Under the pieces are notes generated by a model. The model searched no databases and was not told where the DNA came from. It saw only the letters and a program-made list of their open reading frames with translations. Below are positions 1 through 4,629 of a stretch of 5,488 nucleotides of DNA, in pieces. Location: the NCBI GenBank assembly GCA_003559985.1, contig PWJP01000203.1, forward strand, positions 1 to 5,488. Direction: 5' to 3'. A program made the translations under genes and the position numbers. The first letter of the stretch is position 1. The number at the start of each line of letters is the position of its first letter. Source of the DNA: Saprospirales bacterium. Lineage in GTDB: Bacteria > Bacteroidota > Bacteroidia > Chitinophagales > Saprospiraceae.

Positions 1-2
1 AA

Positions 3-68
3 GGTGTGGCCAGTTACAATCAGATGATTATTTTGGCAGAGAGTTATGAAAAACTATACCGCAAGTGA
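3..68 (+). CDS. C-terminal end of an unidentified protein (cut by window edge)
   Basis: An open frame enters from the left edge and runs for 21 codons to a TGA at 66-68. Its last residues read SYNQMIILAESYEKLYRK, an amphipathic, charged, tyrosine-rich helix typical of a genuine protein C-terminus rather than random translation. The other two plus frames stop at 25-27 and 47-49; the second would give a less convincing tail (QSDDYFGREL). If real, the gene converges on the futalosine-hydrolase-like gene and the two coding regions overlap by 15 bases (54-68), so the Leu codon CTA here is the antisense of that gene's TAG stop. Too little is visible to name a family, and 21 stop-free codons alone are weak evidence; the call rests on the composition of the peptide. 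Confidence 0.38.
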   Translation, partial: GVASYNQMIILAESYEKLYRK

Positions 69-725
69 CTCTATCATCTCGGCGAGGATTTTGTTCATCT
101 CCGCTATGGCTGAATCTGCATCCTTTTCACCATCGGTTTCATGCAGTGAATGCGTCACCGCTCTCAGACTTAAAAATTTGGTGTTTTCGCTTAGTGCTGC
201 AAAGAATAAAGCCGCTCCATCGCGGGTTACAATCGCTGCATCCGGAAAATTTTTGCTGAGCTTTGTGGCAAACTCCGCATCAGGTGGAAAAGTCGCAGAA
301 GTAAGTCCCGTAGCGACCGGAAGAAACTGCCCGGTAAAGGGATTTTTCATCAATCGATCCGGCTGAAAATTATCCCCTGGCTGGTTTGGCATTCCAGGAT
401 TTTCTTTTGTTGGTGTTTTTTCAAAAGGCTCGCTTGTATCTCGGATAAACTGCTCGCTGCTGAGCTGCAAGATGGAGCCCGTTTCTACTGTTTTTTTCAG
501 AGAAAAAGCAATGCCGGTGTGGATGAGCAGGTCAACTGCCTGGTGCTGGAGGTATTTGGTCAATGAGTAGGTGGTGTTAATAATTCCCTCACCGGTTACG
601 AGGAGGTGTATTTCAGTTCCTTTTATGCGGTAGTGAAAAGGAGCAGATCGGGTTCCTGACCGCTCTAAAAAATTAGTGATTCCGCTAAGCTGAGCTCCAT
701 TTGGTGTAACCAGGGTCAATTTCAT
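54..725 (-). CDS. Divergent futalosine hydrolase / nucleosidase-family protein (MqnB-like)
   Basis: This 223-residue protein matches the length and layout of Bacteroidota futalosine hydrolases, which release hypoxanthine from futalosine in the alternative menaquinone route. Landmarks are an N-terminal beta strand (KLTLVTP), a glycine-rich VTGEGIINTTYSL at about 43-55 (family form TGVGMVNTAYAL), DLLIHTGIAFSL at 65-76 (family NLGIAGSF), an SEQF strand near 90-93, LPVATGLTSATF at 135-146, then GAALFFAAL at 170-178 and LRAVTHSLHE at 187-196. The usual S-M-E-G ribose-binding motif is T-R-D-G here (167-170), and the N or D after the RA(I/V)(S/T) strand is His192, so activity on futalosine is uncertain. 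A proline-rich loop (about 96-125) separates the two halves. It starts at ATG 723-725 without a Shine-Dalgarno, ends at TAG 54-56, and lies 111 bp downstream of the outer-membrane protein gene on the same strand. It is a nucleoside phosphorylase-fold protein with good confidence; the exact substrate is inferred. Confidence 0.68.
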   Translation of the reverse strand: MKLTLVTPNGAQLSGITNFLERSGTRSAPFHYRIKGTEIHLLVTGEGIINTTYSLTKYLQHQAVDLLIHTGIAFSLKKTVETGSILQLSSEQFIRDTSEPFEKTPTKENPGMPNQPGDNFQPDRLMKNPFTGQFLPVATGLTSATFPPDAEFATKLSKNFPDAAIVTRDGAALFFAALSENTKFLSLRAVTHSLHETDGEKDADSAIAEMNKILAEMIESLAV

Positions 726-777
726 GGATTTGAAGGTGGTTTTTGGTGGTGATTACTATTTGTTGACTTTCTTTGGT

Positions 778-806
778 CAAAATAAAATGCGGTAGATGTT
801 TGCAAA
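778..806 (-). promoter_or_regulatory. Weak candidate promoter for the MqnB-like gene
   Basis: In the 111-bp gap upstream of the gene, the minus strand carries TTTG (803-806) and, 18 bases later, TATTTTG (778-784). This resembles the Bacteroidota -33 TTTG / -7 TAnnTTTG pair, but the -7 box is one base short of consensus. Initiation would fall about 45 bases before the ATG at 725. Readthrough from the outer-membrane protein gene is an equally good explanation for expression. Confidence 0.25.
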
Positions 807-836
807 TCTGGTTTCAGTCGTTGTGTGATCCTGCGA

Positions 837-1640
837 CTATTTTGCCTCGTAAGAAAGACCGGCAGACGGGCTGATTCCCAGCCGCTGGTGATAGCTGCCC
901 GCCGATTGGATGCTGAAGTTCTGCAGGTCGAGATTGATTCCGAAAGTAAACCTGGCTGGCTCACTAATTGCACCGAACATGATCCTGAAATTGGGGTGGA
1001 TTTGATAGCGAAGACCTACTTTTATACCGGCATCGTAGTCAACATCTTTTACCAGGCCGGTGCCGACGGTCAATTGAGAGGAGACCTTCCAATCCAGATC
1101 GAAATTAAATTCCGAGGGGATGGGGTGATTGTCAGCGATTTCAATGCCAAGTGGATTGGAAATGTGAATGCCGGCAGTGAGGTTGCTGAAAATGGAGTAC
1201 ATCCCGCCAATGCGAAAAGAGAGTTGTGAGTTCTGACCGTAGTTGGTTATGCTTGTTTGGTACCAATCTATCTGAACGCCCACGCTGAGCTCACGACTGA
1301 GTTTCATCCCATAACCCAAACCGATTCTGCTCTGCCTGAATTCCTCAATGCCATACCGGCTGAAGTTTGCAGATATTCCTGAATTGGCACCCGTACTGAG
1401 TCCGACAGCGAGTCCCACATTGGAAAATTCCGGCAGTAAATGGGTTTGTTCGGTGTAAATATTTGCGGCAAACCCCGACAGTTCCGACAATCCCGCCTGA
1501 TTGGAAAAAGAAGACTCAATGCCTTTCAAAGTGTAAGCCCAGTTGGCAGTAGCCCTTCCATCCACGGACATCGGTTCCACCTGCGCTCCGGCATTAAAAC
1601 CGAGCGCAAAGCAAACTACAGCGAATAGTAGGTTTTTCAT
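837..1640 (-). CDS. Outer-membrane beta-barrel protein (PorV/PorQ-like family)
   Basis: This is a 267-residue exported protein. Residues 1-19 form a signal peptide (basic MKN, hydrophobic LLFAVVCFALGF, cleavage after NAGA) leaving Gln20 at the mature N-terminus. The mature part starts with a GRATANWAYTLKGIESSFSNQAGL segment (28-51), the Bacteroidota pattern in which a Gly-Arg-(S/T)-A motif precedes an asparagine-x-AGL turn. It continues as amphipathic strands of alternating residues (VGLAVGLST, IGLGYGMKL, LSVGVQIDWY, LTAGIHISNP, AGIKVGLRYQI, FTFGINLDL) and ends in SYHQRLGISPSAGLSYEAK. That is the shape of the PorV/PorQ/FadL-like barrels, but there is no evidence of a type IX secretion role and no partner gene nearby. 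The frame is open from TTG 1658, but ATG 1638-1640 puts the signal peptide at the terminus and is chosen. The ATG lacks a Shine-Dalgarno and follows a short leader ORF by four bases. The stop is TAG 837-839. Family is good; function is unknown. Confidence 0.82.
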   Translation of the reverse strand: MKNLLFAVVCFALGFNAGAQVEPMSVDGRATANWAYTLKGIESSFSNQAGLSELSGFAANIYTEQTHLLPEFSNVGLAVGLSTGANSGISANFSRYGIEEFRQSRIGLGYGMKLSRELSVGVQIDWYQTSITNYGQNSQLSFRIGGMYSIFSNLTAGIHISNPLGIEIADNHPIPSEFNFDLDWKVSSQLTVGTGLVKDVDYDAGIKVGLRYQIHPNFRIMFGAISEPARFTFGINLDLQNFSIQSAGSYHQRLGISPSAGLSYEAK

Positions 1641-1644
1641 CTGC

Positions 1645-1695
1645 TCATTTTTTTTCAAAAACCCGATACAGGCAAGCCACTTCAGTCAAATTCAT
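1645..1695 (-). CDS. Possible 16-codon leader ORF before the outer-membrane protein gene
   Basis: On the minus strand, ATG at 1693-1695 opens a frame reading MNLTEVACLYRVFEKK and stopping at TGA 1645-1647, four bases before the ATG of the barrel gene. Unlike the other starts here, it has a clear Shine-Dalgarno: AGGAG (1705-1709) followed by a 9-base spacer. The downstream ATG has none, so translation of the leader could load ribosomes onto the main gene by coupling. It also lies downstream of the candidate -7 box at 1747-1754 and so would be in the mRNA. A 16-codon frame is easily open by chance and no homology can be seen, so this stays tentative. Confidence 0.3.
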   Translation of the reverse strand: MNLTEVACLYRVFEKK

Positions 1696-1746
1696 CTGAC
1701 CTTTCTCCTGCCAAAATAAACTCATTGGCCATTTGTCTGAAAGATT

Positions 1747-1754
1747 CAAAGGTA
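1747..1754 (-). promoter_or_regulatory. Candidate -7 box for the outer-membrane protein gene
   Basis: The minus strand reads TACCTTTG here, an exact match to the Bacteroidota TAnnTTTG -7 consensus. It would start transcription near 1741, giving a leader of about 100 bases that contains the 16-codon ORF. No TTTG stands at the expected -33 distance; the nearest (1788-1791) is 33 bases upstream, too far, so the promoter is incomplete by consensus. Confidence 0.4.
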
Positions 1755-1770
1755 AATCATTTGGTTGAAA

Positions 1771-1829
1771 TCCCGGCTGAAGAACAGCAAAAATTACATT
1801 TAACCACACATTTTGCCTGACAGCCGGGA
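1771..1829. promoter_or_regulatory. Perfect 9-bp inverted repeat in the divergent promoter region
   Basis: TCCCGGCTG (1771-1779) is repeated as its exact reverse complement CAGCCGGGA (1821-1829), with 41 bases between the arms and 50 bp from centre to centre, close to five helical turns. The right arm sits between the -33 and -7 boxes of the dipeptidase promoter, and the left arm lies in the -33 zone of the oppositely oriented -7 box. Neither arm would be transcribed from those promoters, so an operator for a dimeric or looping regulator fits better than an RNA hairpin. By a rough estimate, a 9-bp match of this kind arises by chance in about one region in ten of this size. Confidence 0.35.
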
Positions 1830-1845
1830 AAAATACTTACTTTTG
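1812..1845 (+). promoter_or_regulatory. Promoter of the M19 dipeptidase gene
   Basis: TTTG at 1812-1815 and TACTTTTG at 1838-1845 (an exact TAnnTTTG), 22 bases apart, match the Bacteroidota primary-sigma promoter layout of -33 TTTG and -7 TAnnTTTG. Initiation would fall near 1850, giving a leader of about 36 bases before the ATG at 1886. The spacing is slightly longer than the common value. This is the best promoter in the window. Confidence 0.55.
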
Positions 1846-1885
1846 GATCGGTGTTTTGTGCGATTATTCATTGAAAAAACCAATT

Positions 1886-3115
1886 ATGCGAAAAATTTAT
1901 ACTTCAGGAGTACTCTTTTTAGCAGTTGTTATCAGCGGCATGGGCTTCACCTTCACCGACCCCATCGAGGAGCAGGTGGAAGCCATCCACAAAAGCATTC
2001 TGACATTGGATACGCATCTCGATACGCCGATGCGGCTGGGACGAGATGATTTTGATATGCTGGAACGTAACGATCCCAGAAAGGGTGGTGGGAAAGTCGA
2101 TTTTCCAAGAATGAGTGAGGGTGGCCTTGATGCCGGCTTTTTTGTGGTGTATGTGCGGCAGGAGCAACTGACTGAAACAAATTATAAAAAGGCCTACGAA
2201 AGCGCTCTGGAGACTTTTGAGTTGATTCACGAAATGGCGGAAAAGAGCAGTGAGGTTGCCGGTTTAGCATACACTCCGGAAGATGCGTGGGAACTGAAAC
2301 ACCTCGGAAAACACGCCATATTTATCGGTTTGGAAAATGGATTTCCGCTGGACCACGACATAAACAGGGTACAGGAATTCTACGATCTGGGAGCTCGGTA
2401 TATCGGACTCAGTCACACCCGAAATAATCAGGTATGCGATTCCTCTACAGACCCCGAAGGTTACATCCACGGTGGATTGTCCGATTTTGGAAGGGAAGTA
2501 GTTAAAGAAATGAACCGCATCGGTATGTTGATAGATGTCAGCCACATCTCCGATCAGGCATTTTACGATGTGATAGAAGTCAGTTCCCAACCGGTGGTAG
2601 CCACGCATTCAAATGCCAGAACCGTATGTGACCACGCCCGCAATCTGACCGACGATATGTTGGTAACTCTTGCCGAAAATGGCGGGGTTGTCCAGGTGAC
2701 CTTTCTACCTTCTTATGTAAAAACCATGCAACAAAAACCTGAGGTGCTCGAAGCTAGACGTGAGGTGCGACAGCGTTACAACAACTTCAGTGGACTGAGT
2801 GAGGAAGAAATGGCAGAAGCATGGGCGGCCTGGGAAGCCATCAATCACAAATACCCGGTTAAACTCCCAACGGTATCCGATTTCGTGGATCACATCGACT
2901 ACATTGTGGATTTGATTGGAATTGATCACGTCGGTATTGGAAGTGATTTCGATGGGGGAGGAGTGCTGGAAGATTGCTTTGACGTGTCAGAGATGAAAAA
3001 TGTGACTGCTGAACTGCTCCGCAGGGATTACAGTTGGGAGGACATTGAAAAGATATGGAGCGGAAATTTCTTCCGTGTCTTTAACGAGGTCATCGAAAGT
3101 GCGGAGGTAGAGTAA
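1886..3115 (+). CDS. Secreted M19 membrane dipeptidase-family peptidase
   Basis: This 409-residue zinc dipeptidase of peptidase family M19 (renal dipeptidase type) hydrolyses dipeptides, probably in the periplasm. Residues 1-24 are a signal sequence or anchor (basic MRKIYTSG, then VLFLAVVISGMG) without a lipobox cysteine and without a good A-x-A cleavage site. The metal and active-site set is complete by comparison with renal dipeptidase: His44-x-Asp46 (LDTHLDTP), bridging Glu150 (GLENG), substrate-binding His177 (LSHTRNN), His220 (DVSH), His241 (ATHSNAR), an arginine in HARNLTD (Arg252) and catalytic-site Asp354 (GSDFDGG). A charged helical segment at about 280-325 is inserted before the last barrel strands. 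The start is ATG 1886-1888; an in-frame TTG at 1856 would bury the signal peptide behind ten extra residues. The leader is A-rich with no Shine-Dalgarno. It is transcribed alone, divergent from the barrel gene. Dipeptide preference (L,L or L,D) cannot be read from the sequence. Confidence 0.93.
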   Translation: MRKIYTSGVLFLAVVISGMGFTFTDPIEEQVEAIHKSILTLDTHLDTPMRLGRDDFDMLERNDPRKGGGKVDFPRMSEGGLDAGFFVVYVRQEQLTETNYKKAYESALETFELIHEMAEKSSEVAGLAYTPEDAWELKHLGKHAIFIGLENGFPLDHDINRVQEFYDLGARYIGLSHTRNNQVCDSSTDPEGYIHGGLSDFGREVVKEMNRIGMLIDVSHISDQAFYDVIEVSSQPVVATHSNARTVCDHARNLTDDMLVTLAENGGVVQVTFLPSYVKTMQQKPEVLEARREVRQRYNNFSGLSEEEMAEAWAAWEAINHKYPVKLPTVSDFVDHIDYIVDLIGIDHVGIGSDFDGGGVLEDCFDVSEMKNVTAELLRRDYSWEDIEKIWSGNFFRVFNEVIESAEVE

Positions 3116-3136
3116 GTTGAATTGGTTTGCCTGACC

Positions 3137-3183
3137 TCAAATCCGGTTTTCCAAAAACCATTTGAACCACGAGAATACCGTGG
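3137..3183. terminator. Two tandem hairpins between convergent genes
   Basis: The first hairpin pairs TCAAAT (3137-3142) with ATTTGA (3160-3165), and GGTTTT (3145-3150) with AAAACC (3154-3159), over a CCA loop with a two-base CC bulge: 12 base pairs in all. The second, two bases on, pairs CCACG (3167-3171) with CGTGG (3179-3183) around a 7-base loop. They lie in the 106-bp gap between the dipeptidase stop (3115) and the acyl-CoA dehydrogenase stop (3222), where a two-way terminator is expected. Neither is followed by a proper U tract, so intrinsic termination is only plausible. Confidence 0.4.
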
Positions 3184-3221
3184 CGCTATTCCGCTATACA
3201 CTGTAAAAATTTGGAGTGGGA

Positions 3222-4391
3222 TTAGCCCAGTTTGTTCTCCTTGATCAACTCCCTTGCGATTACCAACTTTTGTATCTCAGAGGTTCCTTCTCCGATGGTG
3301 CACAGTTTGGAGTCCCTGTAAAATTTCTCGACAGGAAACTCCTTGGTGTAGCCGTATCCTCCAAAAATCTGAACCCCGTCTGTTGCGACATCCACGCAGA
3401 CTTCGGAGGCGTAGTACTTGGCTGAAGCAGAAGTTTTTGTAACCGGCTTGCCATGGTTTTTCAAAAATGCAGCTTTTCTTGTGAGCAATTCTGCGCCCTG
3501 GATTTTGGTGGTCATGTCAGCCAGCTTGAAACTCACCCCCTGAAAATTGGCAATGGGTTGTCCAAATTGTTCTCTCTCCTTAGCGTATTTTACGGAGGCC
3601 TCGTAGGCTCCTTTGGCAATTCCGAGTGAAAGGGCTGCTATGGATATGCGCCCTCCGTCCAGGATTTTCATCGCCTGGATAAAACCTTCACCCTCCTTTC
3701 CGAGCATATTGGCTTCGGGAACTTTACAATTGTCAAAAATCAATTCAGCGGTTTCGGATGCGCGCATTCCGAGTTTGTCCTCTTTTTTCCCTCCTGAAAA
3801 ACCCTCGGTACCTCTCTCTACTATGAAAGCAGTCATCCCGCGGGAGTCGAGTAGTTCACCGGTTCTCACGATAACCACAGCCACTTCACCACTGATTCCG
3901 TGTGTAATCCAACATTTGGTGCCGTTGATTACGTAGTAGTCGCCTTGTTTTTCAGCCACGGTTTTCATCCTTCCCGCATCGGAGCCGGTATTGGGTTCGG
4001 TGAGTCCCCATGCACCGATCCACTCTCCTGAAGCTAGTTTGGGCAGGTACTTCTGCTTTTGCTCCTCACTTCCAAATTCCAGTATATGACCTGTGCACAG
4101 AGAATTGTGTGCAGCCACTGAGAGACCGATGGATGGATCAACTTTGGTGATTTCTTCGATTATGGTAATGTACTCCTGATAACCCAGGCCTGATCCACCG
4201 TACTTTTCAGGTACGAGTACTCCGAGAAATCCGTATTTCCCCATTTCCTTCATCATGTCCACCGGAAAGTGCTGGGATTCATCCCATTCCATGACATGTG
4301 GCCTGATGTGGGTTTCGGCAAAATCTCTGGCACTGTCTCTGATGATTTTCAGGTTTTCCTGATCGATGTATGAAGTTGTCGCTGTATCCAT
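3222..4391 (-). CDS. Acyl-CoA dehydrogenase (short-chain type)
   Basis: This is a full-length 389-residue FAD-dependent acyl-CoA dehydrogenase, which makes the trans-2,3 double bond in acyl-CoA thioesters and passes electrons to electron-transfer flavoprotein. In order: an N-terminal helical domain (about 10-120, with LGVLVPEKYGGSGLGYQEY), the FAD-contacting WGLTEPNTGSDAG (128-140) and WITHGISGE (161-169) of the beta domain, DKLGMRASETAELIFD (205-220), then the C-terminal helical domain with YAKEREQFGQPI (269-280), QIFGGYGYTKEFPVEKFYRD (341-360) and IGEGTSEIQKLVIAR (366-380). Glu368 in GEGTSE is the catalytic base, at the place used by short-chain and butyryl-CoA dehydrogenases. Chain-length or branched-chain preference cannot be fixed. 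It is cytoplasmic. The start is ATG 4389-4391 after an A-rich leader. It lies 238 bp downstream of rarA on the same strand, with its own -7 box; no ETF or other beta-oxidation gene is in the window. Confidence 0.95.
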   Translation of the reverse strand: MDTATTSYIDQENLKIIRDSARDFAETHIRPHVMEWDESQHFPVDMMKEMGKYGFLGVLVPEKYGGSGLGYQEYITIIEEITKVDPSIGLSVAAHNSLCTGHILEFGSEEQKQKYLPKLASGEWIGAWGLTEPNTGSDAGRMKTVAEKQGDYYVINGTKCWITHGISGEVAVVIVRTGELLDSRGMTAFIVERGTEGFSGGKKEDKLGMRASETAELIFDNCKVPEANMLGKEGEGFIQAMKILDGGRISIAALSLGIAKGAYEASVKYAKEREQFGQPIANFQGVSFKLADMTTKIQGAELLTRKAAFLKNHGKPVTKTSASAKYYASEVCVDVATDGVQIFGGYGYTKEFPVEKFYRDSKLCTIGEGTSEIQKLVIARELIKENKLG

Positions 4392-4423
4392 TTATTTTAT
4401 TCTTATTGCTGATTAATTTCTCA

Positions 4424-4431
4424 CAAATATA
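4424..4431 (-). promoter_or_regulatory. Candidate -7 box for the acyl-CoA dehydrogenase gene
   Basis: The minus strand reads TATATTTG, an exact TAnnTTTG, 32 bases before the ATG, so the leader would be only about 25 bases. No TTTG lies at the -33 position; the nearest (4468-4471) is 36 bases upstream, which is too far. The sequence around it is AT-rich (ATTATACTATATTTG). It supports transcription independent of rarA. Confidence 0.42.
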
Positions 4432-4488
4432 GTATAATTTTTGATCTTCCGGGATTTTTTGCCGGGTCAAATGCTCTGATCAATGCAC

Positions 4489-4552
4489 CATTAAAGGTTT
4501 TACCCAAAGAAAGATAATGTAAGAATCAAAACTCCTATTGGCATTAAAGGTT
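4489..4552. repeat. 11-bp direct repeat in the rarA / acyl-CoA dehydrogenase spacer
   Basis: CATTAAAGGTT occurs at 4489-4499 and again at 4542-4552, 53 bases apart. Just beyond, TTCAGAC occurs at 4551-4557 and 4605-4611, 54 bases apart. The bases between do not align well, so this is at most a decayed 53-54-bp duplication or a pair of binding sites. The rest of the 238-bp spacer (4392-4629) holds no convincing gene, and no strong terminator follows the rarA stop. Confidence 0.3.
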
Positions 4553-4629
4553 CAGACAAGGGTAGAGTACGAATTGACGTTTAAAACTTGCGACACCCAC
4601 TAGATTCAGACCCAAAACCAGTATTCTTT

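Noticed and set aside
816..838. Inverted repeat AGTCG...CGACT over the stop codon of the outer-membrane protein gene
   Set aside because: There are only five base pairs with a 13-base loop and no U tract, so it is not a credible terminator.
722..973. Minus-strand open frame of 83 codons covering the gap before the MqnB-like gene
   Set aside because: Most of it overlaps the end of the barrel gene in another frame, and its composition (Ser, Arg, Gln and Thr rich, no domain) looks like out-of-frame translation.
825..1229. Plus-strand open frame of 134 codons
   Set aside because: It lies antisense inside the outer-membrane protein gene, whose signal peptide, strand pattern and C-terminus are convincing; the plus frame has no recognisable features.
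3613..3936. Plus-strand open frame of 107 codons
   Set aside because: It is antisense to the acyl-CoA dehydrogenase core, which is intact and strongly conserved.
4449..4465. CCGG-CCGG pair around a T-rich stretch upstream of the acyl-CoA dehydrogenase gene
   Set aside because: The stem is four base pairs; the larger CCGGG units are direct, not inverted, repeats, so no stable hairpin forms.
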